From: Dehalobacter sp. CP | GTDB taxonomy: Bacteria; Bacillota_B; Desulfitobacteriia; Desulfitobacteriales; Syntrophobotulaceae | DNA: 64,000 bases | Reading direction: 5' to 3' | Assembly (NCBI GenBank): GCA_009910795.1 | Contig: VMEE01000016.1 | Location: forward strand, 74,278-138,277 | Shown here: in pieces, positions 1 through 8,348 of the stretch | Layout: each line of letters opens with the position of its first letter | Numbering within the stretch: position 1 is the stretch's first letter | Position numbers and translations under genes: made by a program | Notes under the pieces: model-generated | Told to the model about the DNA's origin: nothing | What the model saw: the letters and a program-made list of their open reading frames with translations, nothing else | Databases searched by the model: none

Positions 1-141
1 TAAGGAGCGGCGATTATGTAATCATAATGAATTAATTGAATTGAACTTTTTCGCTCATACTAAGCGAATGAACAAAAAATATTTAAATATTTGAATGCTT
101 CTAAATAAATGGAGGCACTTGCTAAACGGGAGGCACCTGAA

Positions 142-1032
142 ATGAAGACAAAAAGAAAATCAAAAATTCGCAAATGGATGATTTATAGCTTGATCACCCT
201 TGTCGTTATTAGTGCTGCGTCGGCTTACCTCTTACGACCAGAACCTTTTTCCTATGATAGTGTAACTGCCCAAAAGAGGGATATCACGACCAATTATACA
301 TTTTCTGGAAATATCGAAACAAAAAACCGTCAAACCGTCATGTCAGAAAAAATAATGCAGGTTACAAAGCTTAATTTTCAAGAAGGAGATACGGTTAAAG
401 AAGGAGATATCTTACTTAAAACAACAACCGGTGAGGCGATAAAAGCCAAAATTAATGGTGAAATAACAAACCTGACCGTGGAAGAGGGGTCCCAGGTCAT
501 GGCCGGTACAATTCTCATGGACATCGTTGATTATGACAACCTTCAAATTAGTATCAAAGTCGATGAATATGATCTCCCTGCCATAAAGACAGGCAATGAA
601 GCAAATATTGAAATTGCCGCTATTCAAAAAAAACTGAAGGGAACAATCTGCAGTATTTCCAGAGAAGGTACGGTTGCAGGTGGTGTGACCTACTTTACGG
701 CAGCTGTAGACATTAATAAAGATCCAAGTCTACGCATCGGCATGACGGCAGAAGTAACCATCCAAAATCAAAAAGCAGTCGGAGTGGTTACCTTGCCCAT
801 GTCCGCGATCCAGTTTGACGCTAACAACACGCCCTTCGTCTTCAAAGAAGGGGAACGCAATACCGTCGTGCATACGGAGATTACTACCGGTGTTAATGAC
901 GGCCAAACCGTAGAAATCAAAAAAGGGGTAGCCGTAGGAGAAACCATCTATTATCCCAAAACAACGACAGCAAATAATTTGACCTTTGGCGGCAGAATGC
1001 AAGGAGGCCAGATCAATGACGGAAATCTTTAA
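142..1032 (+). CDS. HlyD/MacA-type efflux adaptor (membrane fusion protein)
   Basis: This is the periplasmic-adaptor-like subunit of an ABC export system. A basic N-terminus is followed by one membrane segment (about residues 12-30 from this start). A biotinyl-lipoyl-like hairpin half follows (ETKNRQTVMSEKIMQV, then KINGEITNLTVEEGSQV), then a beta-barrel region. The ATG at 142 is preferred over 109 because a GGGAGG site lies 8 nt before it. The gene overlaps the ATPase gene by 17 nt and is followed by a MacB-like permease, so a MacAB/YknXYZ-type exporter is likely. In Firmicutes these systems are linked to peptide or antibiotic export; the substrate cannot be read here. At 296 aa it is a short adaptor without a long coiled coil. 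Confidence 0.85.
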   Translation: MKTKRKSKIRKWMIYSLITLVVISAASAYLLRPEPFSYDSVTAQKRDITTNYTFSGNIETKNRQTVMSEKIMQVTKLNFQEGDTVKEGDILLKTTTGEAIKAKINGEITNLTVEEGSQVMAGTILMDIVDYDNLQISIKVDEYDLPAIKTGNEANIEIAAIQKKLKGTICSISREGTVAGGVTYFTAAVDINKDPSLRIGMTAEVTIQNQKAVGVVTLPMSAIQFDANNTPFVFKEGERNTVVHTEITTGVNDGQTVEIKKGVAVGETIYYPKTTTANNLTFGGRMQGGQINDGNL

Positions 1033-1699
1033 GATGCAAGATGTTTGTAAAAGCTACTTCATGGGAGAAGAAGAACTTGAAGTTTTGCATCATGTCAATC
1101 TTACTGTCCGTTCAGGCGAATCCTTATCCATTCTTGGTCCCTCCGGTTCAGGAAAAACTACGCTGATGAATATCATCGGCTGTTTGGATGTCCCGTCAAC
1201 CGGCAAATATTTTCTATCCGGCAACGATATCGACGATTTGAATGAGGTTGAATTGGCCAGAGTACGGAACAAAGAGATTGGCTTCGTTTTTCAAAACTTT
1301 CAACTTTTGCCGCGCATGACTGCCCAGCAAAATGTTGAGCTTCCACTCATTTATAGCGGTCTGTCTCCCGTGGAACGCCTAAAACGCTCCAAGGCCATTC
1401 TCACGCGTGTTGGGCTTCAAGACAAGCTAGAAAGCCTCCCCAATCAACTTTCCGGCGGACAACAACAACGGGTGGCCATCGCCCGGGCGATCGTTACCGA
1501 CCCGACTATTCTGCTTGCAGATGAACCAACCGGAGCCTTGGACCAAAAAACCGGCAATCAGGTCATGGATCTTTTCGAAAAATTAAATCATGAAGGCAGA
1601 ACCATCATTATGATAACCCATGATCAAAATATTGCGCGTCACGCCAAACGCCTTGTTCATATTTTGGATGGAAACTTAACAGAGGGGGAGGGAGCTTGA
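1016..1699 (+). CDS. ABC transporter ATP-binding protein, MacB/LolD type
   Basis: A 227-aa nucleotide-binding subunit. Walker A is GPSGSGKTT, the signature is LSGGQQQR, Walker B is ILLADEPTG, and a switch histidine sits in MITHD. The layout and length match the LolD/MacB ATPase class that pairs with FtsX-fold permeases. The start at 1016 is chosen because AAGGAGG lies 8 nt upstream; this start sits inside the end of the adaptor gene. The permease begins 1 nt after the stop, so the three genes are almost certainly translated from one message. Confidence 0.95.
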   Translation: MTEIFKMQDVCKSYFMGEEELEVLHHVNLTVRSGESLSILGPSGSGKTTLMNIIGCLDVPSTGKYFLSGNDIDDLNEVELARVRNKEIGFVFQNFQLLPRMTAQQNVELPLIYSGLSPVERLKRSKAILTRVGLQDKLESLPNQLSGGQQQRVAIARAIVTDPTILLADEPTGALDQKTGNQVMDLFEKLNHEGRTIIMITHDQNIARHAKRLVHILDGNLTEGEGA

Positions 1700-1700
1700 T

Positions 1701-2873
1701 ATGCTTTGGGAAAGTATCAGGATGTCCTGGAAAAACATCGTCACCAATAAACTTCGCTCGTTCTTAACTATGCTGGGTATTATCATTGGCGTGGCCTCAA
1801 TCATTGCCCTTATAACCATTGTTCAGGGTGCGACCAACAGCATCAGTCAACAAGTGACCTCCCTCGGCGCTAATAAAATTACGGTCAATGCAATGGGTAC
1901 TCCGCTGAAACAAGGACTAAACGAGGATGATATGAAAAACATTGCTCACCTTAAAAATATCAAAGGCGTATCACCAACTGTGTTAACCAAAACCAATATT
2001 GTTTACCAGGACCAAGTCAAAGAAGATATCAATGTTCAGGGAAAAAATGAGGTGTACTTTCAATCGAATAAAAGTCTGCTCAAATCTGGCAGAGCCATCA
2101 ATATCCTGGATATTCAGAGTAAAAACCAGGTTGCCGTTATCGGGCAGGAACTTGTAACCGCACTCTTTTATGGAGTCGACCCCCTTGGAAAAAACCTGAT
2201 CATCAACGGGACAACTTATCAGATCATTGGTACAATGGCTCCATCAAGCGGTTTTAGCGCCACCTCCACAAATGACACGATCGTGATCCCGTATACGACT
2301 GCACTTCGCAGTCTGGGTGTAAAAAATATCACTGCTCTTGATGTCTTTTTAGTGGATACAAGCTTAGCCGATGATACGGTATTGGACATTAAAGGGGTTT
2401 TAAACGCTGCTTTTAACTATAACGATCAGGCTTACTCTGTGTTTAACATGGGAGATATTATTGCTTCTTTTCAGTCTATGATGGGGATGATGTCACTGCT
2501 CTTAGGAGGAATTGCCGCTATTTCCCTGGTTGTAGGCGGGATTGGGATCATGAATATGATGCTGGTATCGATTACCGAGCGCACGACGGAAATCGGTTTG
2601 CGCAAAGCCCTGGGAGCCACCCCGAATAGAATCCAGGTGCAATTTTTAATCGAATCGATCTTTCTCTCCATTTTTGGCGGGCTCATCGGCTTGATTTTGG
2701 GAAGTGTCATCGCCTTTATTGCTTCTACCCTGATTGGTGTCGGTTACACCATGCAATTATCCACCGTTATCTTAGCGGTAGGGTTTTCAGCTGTCGTCGG
2801 AATTATCTTTGGCTATATGCCTGCGAGAAGAGCCAGTAAATTAAATCCGATTGACGCTCTGAGAAGTCTTTAG
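1701..2873 (+). CDS. ABC transporter permease, MacB/FtsX family
   Basis: A 390-aa permease. A first membrane segment (about residues 17-40, with MLGIIIGVASIIAL) is followed by an extracytoplasmic MacB_PCD domain to about residue 250. Three C-terminal membrane helices carry the FtsX signature (GIGIMNMMLVSITERTTEIG, KALGAT). A purine-rich GAGGGGGAGGGA site precedes the ATG. It works with the ATPase and adaptor upstream in mechanotransmission-type export. The stop codon abuts the stop of the convergent next gene with no intergenic space. Confidence 0.93.
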   Translation: MLWESIRMSWKNIVTNKLRSFLTMLGIIIGVASIIALITIVQGATNSISQQVTSLGANKITVNAMGTPLKQGLNEDDMKNIAHLKNIKGVSPTVLTKTNIVYQDQVKEDINVQGKNEVYFQSNKSLLKSGRAINILDIQSKNQVAVIGQELVTALFYGVDPLGKNLIINGTTYQIIGTMAPSSGFSATSTNDTIVIPYTTALRSLGVKNITALDVFLVDTSLADDTVLDIKGVLNAAFNYNDQAYSVFNMGDIIASFQSMMGMMSLLLGGIAAISLVVGGIGIMNMMLVSITERTTEIGLRKALGATPNRIQVQFLIESIFLSIFGGLIGLILGSVIAFIASTLIGVGYTMQLSTVILAVGFSAVVGIIFGYMPARRASKLNPIDALRSL

Positions 2874-3806
2874 TTAAAGATTAGAGTCTCGCCAAACGCG
2901 CAAAGTCAGGCAGCGGAGACTTCCTCCCCCAGCTAATAAGGCTTCAGGATGGAAGGGAATCATTTCCACCCCTCTGCGGCTCAGCTCATTTTGAGTCCTA
3001 AGATTTAAGGCAATATCATAATGGATGAGAATATTGGCATCCACAGAAACAAAACTGCAGCCCCATAACTGCTGTTCTTGGTCGGAAATATCAATAAGTT
3101 CCATTTCCCGGCGAGCAAGATAATCCCGTATATTAATTTCCGTGCGCTGCTTTTCGGTTATCAGATATGTTTTCAAAAAAGCCGGCAAATAAGCTAAGGC
3201 TAGACTTTCACTGATTCTGCCAAAAATCATATCAGGGTGCATATACCGTCTTTCCTGGGGAATCTCCGCATAGATGATCTGCGGAAAAAGATGGAGTGCT
3301 TTATTAAAAAATTCTTCCAGTGTTTTTTGAGCATGCCGCTCAGTATCCGCTAAAAAAAGAATTTCAGGCGAAATTGCCAGACACCCTTCAAATTGATCCT
3401 CACCCTCAAAGGCATGAAAGATGGGAATGCCGAGATTCTCCAGAGCTTCTCCGACAACCGTTTCTTCGCCTGCGCGGCTACCGGGGCACATCTTGGAGAG
3501 GATAGCTCCTTGACTTGTAATCAGGCAAGTATCATTAAGATAGGGTAAATTTGGTAGAGAATCCATGAGCGTTCTATTCTTCTGTACATAATCCTGAAGG
3601 TTAAGTACCTCAATTCCTTGAGAGCGCAGAAGGTCGGCATACCGGTCATGTTCCAACTGATATTGAAAAATATCAGGGACAAAATTAAATAAGCATTCCT
3701 GATAATTTGCCGGATTGACTAAATTCAGAGACTGTTGGGGCTTATGAAGAATGACTTTACGTAAACGAGCTAATTTTTCCGTACCAAATACTTCAATATG
3801 TTTCAA
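2874..3806 (-). CDS. Arginine deiminase/amidinotransferase-family protein
   Basis: A 310-aa protein with the guanidine-modifying fold. Motifs equivalent to those of arginine deiminase are visible but altered: NDTCLI where RDP is usual, FEGCLA where EGGD is usual, MHPDMIF where HLDTVF is usual, and a C-terminal GGGSLRCLT holding the likely nucleophilic Cys. It is shorter than classical deiminases of about 400 aa. I chose the TTG at 3806 because AAGGGGGA lies 8 nt before it; a TTG at 3830 would precede that site. Cys, His and acidic positions look kept, so it is probably an enzyme, but the substrate may not be free arginine. No arcB or arcC lies nearby. Confidence 0.75.
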   Translation of the reverse strand: MKHIEVFGTEKLARLRKVILHKPQQSLNLVNPANYQECLFNFVPDIFQYQLEHDRYADLLRSQGIEVLNLQDYVQKNRTLMDSLPNLPYLNDTCLITSQGAILSKMCPGSRAGEETVVGEALENLGIPIFHAFEGEDQFEGCLAISPEILFLADTERHAQKTLEEFFNKALHLFPQIIYAEIPQERRYMHPDMIFGRISESLALAYLPAFLKTYLITEKQRTEINIRDYLARREMELIDISDQEQQLWGCSFVSVDANILIHYDIALNLRTQNELSRRGVEMIPFHPEALLAGGGSLRCLTLRVWRDSNL

Positions 3807-3978
3807 ACGGAATTCCCCCTTAAAAAGCAAAATTATATGGATGTAGTATTCACAATAATAGGTATTTTAGAAGTGTATTTTGAACAATAATAGACAAGTG
3901 GTGTTTAACATTATATGATAAAAAAGAAAAATAATTGTCGAAATAGAAAATAGGCCAATAAGAAAGTGAGATAAACAG

Positions 3979-4836
3979 ATGGCAGTACAGGTTCTAACTG
4001 ACAGTACAAGCTATATAAGTAAGGAAATCAAAGAAGAACTAAATATTAGAATGGTATCTTTGAGCCTTTCATTTGGGAGTGACAGTATACGAGAAGCAGA
4101 TATCGATAACGATCTGTTTTATAAAAAAATGGCTTCTTATGGAATTCCGACATCTTCACAGCCTTCTATTGGCGAGTTATATAATGAAATGCTTGCGGTA
4201 ATCGAGAAGGGAGATAGCCTCTGCTGTATTTTCTTATCTTCAGAAATGAGCGGTACCTTTTCAACAGGTCAATTAGTGAAAGAGATGGTATTAGAGAAGC
4301 ATAAAAATGCCAGGATAGAGATCATTGATTCTAGGTCAAATTCCATGCAGTTAGGGTTAGCGGTCATTATGGCTGCAAGAGAAGCAAAAGCGAATAAAAC
4401 GTTGGAGGGGGTCAAAGAAGCAGCGTTAGAAAATATTCAAAGAAGTAGGTTCTTATTCATTCCTGAAAATCTCAAATACCTAAAAAAAGGCGGCAGAATT
4501 GGTGGGGCCAGTGCTTTAATTGGTGATTTATTTGGGATTATTCCGATTCTGACTGTGGAAAACGGCATAACAACCGTTGTAACAAAAGTAAGAACGAAGA
4601 AAAAGGCAGTTTTATCGATGATTAATATCATGCTGGATAACATAAGCAAATATGGTTTAGGAGAGATCATTATTCATCATATCGATTGCCTGGACGAAGC
4701 AAAGGAACTTGCACAATCGATTAAAGATAAGTTGAAAGTTAACATAGATATCATAGCTATCGGACCGGTCATTGGTCTTCATGTTGGTCCAGGTACCATT
4801 GGCATTGTTTATTACACGCAAAAAGCATTAAGGTAA
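3979..4836 (+). CDS. DegV family fatty-acid-binding protein
   Basis: A 285-aa DegV protein. The N-terminus VLTDSTSYIS matches the family start (Val-x-Asp-Ser-x-x), SSEMSGTF carries the loop that binds the fatty-acid carboxylate, and IGPVIGLHVGPGTIGI is the family C-terminal motif. Known members bind a fatty acid for the FakA kinase; no fakA is present here. A second DegV of the same length lies at 26594-27451, but the two are clearly diverged. It stands alone, with only a weak ribosome site. Confidence 0.92.
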   Translation: MAVQVLTDSTSYISKEIKEELNIRMVSLSLSFGSDSIREADIDNDLFYKKMASYGIPTSSQPSIGELYNEMLAVIEKGDSLCCIFLSSEMSGTFSTGQLVKEMVLEKHKNARIEIIDSRSNSMQLGLAVIMAAREAKANKTLEGVKEAALENIQRSRFLFIPENLKYLKKGGRIGGASALIGDLFGIIPILTVENGITTVVTKVRTKKKAVLSMINIMLDNISKYGLGEIIIHHIDCLDEAKELAQSIKDKLKVNIDIIAIGPVIGLHVGPGTIGIVYYTQKALR

Positions 4837-4877
4837 TAAAAATAGCTAACTAAAGCCAAAAGATTCTTGAAAGAGCA

Positions 4878-5024
4878 TTATTTACTCTTTTCATGTTTGC
4901 CATCATGTACACCAATTTTATTGCCGTCAATAATTCCTACATCTGCGTTATCTTTTGGTTTCATTTTTCTTAATTCAGCATTGCTTTTTTCTCTGTCTTT
5001 GATTCTATTTTTATTATTATCCAT
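4878..5024 (-). CDS. Small basic hydrophilic protein, 48 aa
   Basis: An ATG at 5024 with an upstream GGAAGGGA-type site opens a 48-codon frame ending in TAA at 4878. The product is very polar, rich in Lys, Asn, Asp and Arg, and has no membrane segment. It begins MDNNKNRIKDREKSN and later contains NADVGIIDGNKIGVHDGKH. I do not recognise the family. The good ribosome site, intact frame and lack of any larger competing frame support a real gene. It is convergent with the DegV gene, 41 nt from its stop. Confidence 0.55.
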   Translation of the reverse strand: MDNNKNRIKDREKSNAELRKMKPKDNADVGIIDGNKIGVHDGKHEKSK

Positions 5025-6090
5025 AATAATCCCTTCCTTTCAGTGAATGAAACTAAGTCAATTTAATATTCGTATAAAAGAAGTGAATTATTCAAAGGAA
5101 AATAACAAGGAAACTTGATAGGGCAGGGGCCTTATATTATTTTATTTTGATAAGCCAGGGAAAATATTAATAATTTCATTTTTATATAGATTTGAAAGTA
5201 AAAAGACATATTGAAATTCAGATGAAAAGGAAGTATTATTAAAATAAGAACTTGTGAAATATATCACTTATAAAAGAGGGGAAACTTAAAACAATGAGAT
5301 CTCTTAATCAAAATATAATATCCTTTTTGATAATTTATCTAATTGACCTATAACGATGAAATAATTAATCCTATCGACTGGCGTGTTTATATGAGGATTA
5401 AAATTACTCTATATTTAATCTAACGAAAATTATCAAACTATATCCTAAAGTTTAAGCGTTGCAATTAGACCAGAATCTGGTTACAAATCACAAAAGAACT
5501 AAAATTGCCTCGATATTGATTAACTCAAATAAGCGTACAAAAATCCCAAGGTACAAATACCTTACCCAATATATTTTAATGCCTTACAAGGCAAATATGA
5601 GGCTGCTATTCAGAAGCATTTTTGGGCAAAAACAATAAGCAAACAGAACAGCAATTAATACGATAAAATTACAATAATAAAAAACTGATAAAGTAAAACA
5701 GGCAGATAAAGCAGAGATGAATATGAAAAATACAAAAGCTATGAAAAAGATATGCGGGCGACAAAATATAAGCTATATAATTTAGTAAGTCATAAAATAA
5801 ACAGAAGCTGAGTGAAACAAGAATCCAAGCAAGAGCAAAGAATAATATTTATGACAAACAATAAATATAAAACACTGGAACAGTGCGATCGCTACTGATT
5901 TATTGCTGAATACAAACCTAAACGCATAACCCCATCTTTGCATTACACTTTACTTTACATAATATTTATTATCGGACCCAGATAGTTTTAAATAACACCT
6001 TACACCATCAACAAACCTTTTTGGTGAATTATAAAAATCTCAAAATACAGGTAGCAATAATCTTAGGTTGGCTGTATACCGATCTATCTC
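5025..6090. other. Gene-poor AT-rich stretch, probably decayed sequence
   Basis: About 1.07 kb with no frame that has both a ribosome site and useful length. A 19-codon ATG frame at 5294 and a short open run near 5570-5640 (NALQGKYEAAIQKHF on the plus strand) resemble fragments of something formerly coding. Composition is much more AT-rich than the flanking genes. I see no tRNA, clear terminator or insertion-sequence end. Confidence 0.4.
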
Positions 6091-6891
6091 CTATCTGTTT
6101 AGACGACTGTTAAATTCCCAGACTTTTAACCAAGAGTATGGATTGATCCATTTGCCATTCGGCAGTTCGATCCCGAAATGCAAATGATCAGGAGTTGTAA
6201 TTGCATCACCTGTGTTCCCCATTGTTCCGATCAGTTCTCCTTTGGAAATACTGTTCCCGACAACCAATGCTTCATTGACCGTGTCCAGATGGGCATAGTA
6301 ATAATAGTTTCCGTCCTGGCCTCTTACGCCGACCCTTTCTCCACCAAGCCTATTCCATCCAATTCTTTCAAGAGTGCCATTGCATACACTGAATATTAGC
6401 GTACCCTTTTGATTAAAAATATCTGTACCTTCATGCTTTCGCTGTCCCCCCTCCCTATCGGCACCATAGGTATCTGTATAATGCGAAGATTCCTGAAGCG
6501 GGAACTGATATTCTCCCGGGGTAAAGAATAGATACTGATCAAGTAAATGACGGCAGTATTTTACTTGTTTGAATTCTTCACTATTTAGTTCGGACCAGTC
6601 AAGGTTATTGAAGTTAATTCCATTATCCAGCTGCTGAACGAGGTGATTTGCTGTTGGACCGCAAACATGAATAATAGCCACATAATCCTTCCATGAGTCC
6701 GGTTTTACTTTCTGGAAATGAATAACAACTTCCGAAGATATAAGTGAAAGATCGCTATAGGCGTCTGATTTTGATTCATCATGGATAACTACTTGCTTGA
6801 CAATAATGGCGGTGATAGCAATCATCACAAAAATGATCAATATGATAGAATTAGGCCATATTGTCTTTCTGAATTGTTTAATGAGTTTCAT
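6091..6891 (-). CDS. Membrane-anchored M23 (LytM-type) peptidase
   Basis: A 266-aa protein with an N-terminal membrane anchor (about residues 14-32) and a C-terminal peptidase_M23 domain. Zinc ligands are visible in HEGTD and in HLHFG near the C-terminus, so the LytM core seems complete. Such enzymes cut peptidoglycan cross-bridges outside the membrane, often in division or sporulation. The ATG at 6891 has GGAGG 10 nt upstream, but that site lies inside a perfect inverted repeat (6898-6929). The next gene on this strand upstream is the YneA-like LysM protein. Confidence 0.87.
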   Translation of the reverse strand: MKLIKQFRKTIWPNSIILIIFVMIAITAIIVKQVVIHDESKSDAYSDLSLISSEVVIHFQKVKPDSWKDYVAIIHVCGPTANHLVQQLDNGINFNNLDWSELNSEEFKQVKYCRHLLDQYLFFTPGEYQFPLQESSHYTDTYGADREGGQRKHEGTDIFNQKGTLIFSVCNGTLERIGWNRLGGERVGVRGQDGNYYYYAHLDTVNEALVVGNSISKGELIGTMGNTGDAITTPDHLHFGIELPNGKWINPYSWLKVWEFNSRLNR

Positions 6892-6897
6892 ATGACA

Positions 6898-6929
6898 ATA
6901 ACCTCCATAGTTGTATATATGGAGGTTAT
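6898..6929 (-). promoter_or_regulatory. Perfect 12-bp hairpin that hides the M23 ribosome site
   Basis: ATAACCTCCATA (6898-6909) and TATGGAGGTTAT (6918-6929) are exact reverse complements separated by 8 nt. On the minus-strand message the GGAGG site for the gene starting at 6891 lies wholly within the 3' arm of the stem, so the folded leader would block ribosome entry. This could be a translational switch or thermosensor; a DNA operator is the alternative. Confidence 0.55.
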
Positions 6930-6931
6930 AT

Positions 6932-6967
6932 TAAAATATAGACTAAAATATAGACTAAAATATAGAC
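6932..6967. repeat. Three tandem copies of a 12-mer upstream of the M23 gene
   Basis: TAAAATATAGAC occurs three times head to tail without mismatch (6932-6943, 6944-6955, 6956-6967). It lies immediately upstream of the RBS-masking hairpin. On the minus strand each unit contains a TATATT-like box, so it may bear on promoter strength or be a slippage-prone spacer. Confidence 0.8.
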
Positions 6968-7038
6968 AATATAGAGACATAATTAAAGTTCGTAAGAATT
7001 GAAAGATCGTTATCGTTAATGATAAACTAAATTCTAAA

Positions 7039-7356
7039 TTATGACCGAACCGGAATATAGATCACCTGTCCTGGTTCAATATACGTGCTGCGTAGGTTAT
7101 TATAGCGCATGGTTTTATCCACCAGTGCACTGATATCACTGCTGTAGTTGGATTCTGCAGCAAGTTCCCACAACGTATCTCCCTGTTGTATTATGATCGC
7201 CTTATATGATGTAGGGTTGGAATTTTCAGCAGTTAGATAATTTACCACCAGAGACATTAAAAGTGCAGCAATAATTGTTAGGCACAGCCCCAATACAAAT
7301 ACAATTTTAGTTGAATTTCTTCTATAACGCATATAGGATCTGGATACCGCAATCAT
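7039..7356 (-). CDS. LysM membrane protein, YneA-like SOS division inhibitor
   Basis: A 105-aa protein with one N-terminal membrane helix (about residues 18-38) and a C-terminal LysM domain starting IIIQQGDTLWELA and ending GQVIYIP. This architecture, and its position divergent from lexA behind LexA boxes, match YneA, the SOS-induced cell-division suppressor of Bacillus and relatives. I chose the ATG at 7356 because GGAGG lies 9 nt upstream; TTG/ATG codons at 7365/7362 are too close to that site. It should be repressed by LexA and act at the membrane/cell wall after DNA damage. Confidence 0.8.
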   Translation of the reverse strand: MIAVSRSYMRYRRNSTKIVFVLGLCLTIIAALLMSLVVNYLTAENSNPTSYKAIIIQQGDTLWELAAESNYSSDISALVDKTMRYNNLRSTYIEPGQVIYIPVRS

Positions 7357-7377
7357 GATCATCAACCTCCATTAGAT

Positions 7378-7455
7378 CAAACATATGTTCTATTTATATT
7401 TCGATTATAATACGAACAAATGTTCGTGTCAAGAAAAATCACGAACATTTGTTTG
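7378..7455. promoter_or_regulatory. Three LexA (SOS) boxes between yneA-like gene and lexA
   Basis: The Bacillus-type LexA site is CGAAC-N4-GTTCG. CGAACAAATGTTCG at 7413-7426 is an exact match. CGAACATTTGTTTG at 7442-7455 differs at one half-site position. CAAACATATGTTCT at 7378-7391 differs at two and overlaps the leader of the LysM gene. The cluster lies between two divergent genes, so LexA likely represses itself and the division inhibitor. Confidence 0.9.
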
Positions 7456-7529
7456 CTTTTTTCCAATTTTTATGTTACGATCTAGCTAGATCAAATATGG
7501 ATTCAAAATAAATAATCAGGAGGGATGTC

Positions 7530-8156
7530 ATGACTTCGGATCTGTCCTCACGTCAAATGCAGATTTTGGATATTATCAAGAAGGAGATTGCCTTAAAAGG
7601 TTATCCCCCTTCGGTCCGTGAAATAGGCGAAGCTGTTGGGCTCTCATCAAGTTCGACTGTGCATAATCATCTGAACATTCTCGAAGAAAAAGGATATATC
7701 AGACGAGACCCTACGAAGCCCAGGGCCATAGAAGTCCTCGATTCCTTCGGCGAATATACTTCCAGAAAAATCGTTCACGTTCCGGTAGTCGGACATGTTG
7801 CCGCCGGTGAACCGATCCTAGCCATAGAAAACATTGAGGATTCCTTCCCTGTTCCGTATGATATGGTAAAATCGGACACGGTCTTTATGCTCAAGGTTCA
7901 GGGCGAAAGCATGATCGATGCCGGTATTTTTGACGATGATTTAATTCTGGTCAGACAACAGCAGAATGCCAGCAACGGCGATATTGTTGTTGCTTTAGTC
8001 TCAGACGGCCCGGAAGACGGAGCCACAGTCAAGCGTTTCTACAAAGAAAAGAACCAGATCCGGCTCCAGCCGGAGAATCAGTATATGGAGCCGATTTATT
8101 CCGATCACGTAACCATTCTCGGCAAAGTGATCGGACTGTTCCGAGATATCCACTGA
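7530..8156 (+). CDS. lexA: LexA repressor
   Basis: A 208-aa SOS repressor. A winged HTH domain (residues 1-65, [23 protein letters not shown]) is followed by a peptidase S24 domain. The self-cleavage site is Ala92-Gly93 in AAGEP. The catalytic pair is Ser127 (GESM) and Lys168 (ATVKRF). AGGAGGG precedes the ATG. On RecA-stimulated cleavage it would release itself, the LysM gene and other SOS genes. The divergent promoter region carries three LexA boxes and a strong terminator follows. Confidence 0.98.
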   Translation: MTSDLSSRQMQILDIIKKEIALKGYPPSVREIGEAVGLSSSSTVHNHLNILEEKGYIRRDPTKPRAIEVLDSFGEYTSRKIVHVPVVGHVAAGEPILAIENIEDSFPVPYDMVKSDTVFMLKVQGESMIDAGIFDDDLILVRQQQNASNGDIVVALVSDGPEDGATVKRFYKEKNQIRLQPENQYMEPIYSDHVTILGKVIGLFRDIH

Positions 8157-8180
8157 TACATAATATGCGGGAGAAAGCGA

Positions 8181-8218
8181 GGGCGCAGCAGAAATATTTA
8201 TCTGCTGCGTCCTTTTTT
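8181..8218 (+). terminator. Rho-independent terminator of lexA
   Basis: A 12-bp stem (8181-8192 with 8201-8212, containing GCAGCAGA/TCTGCTGC and one G-T wobble) with an 8-nt loop is followed by six T residues. It ends the lexA transcript. Confidence 0.92.
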
Positions 8219-8348
8219 GGCGGGTAAGACTTAAAGTATTACCTGTATATCATTTTATATGATTATCTTAATTTCAGATAAGAAGAAATTCTTGTTTGAG
8301 GTCACCTGATTAAGGATAGACTCCCTTAACTCCCTTTAGAAGATGTGC

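Noticed and set aside
6932..6967. CRISPR-like array
   Set aside because: The three units are adjacent 12-mers with no spacers; this is a simple tandem repeat.
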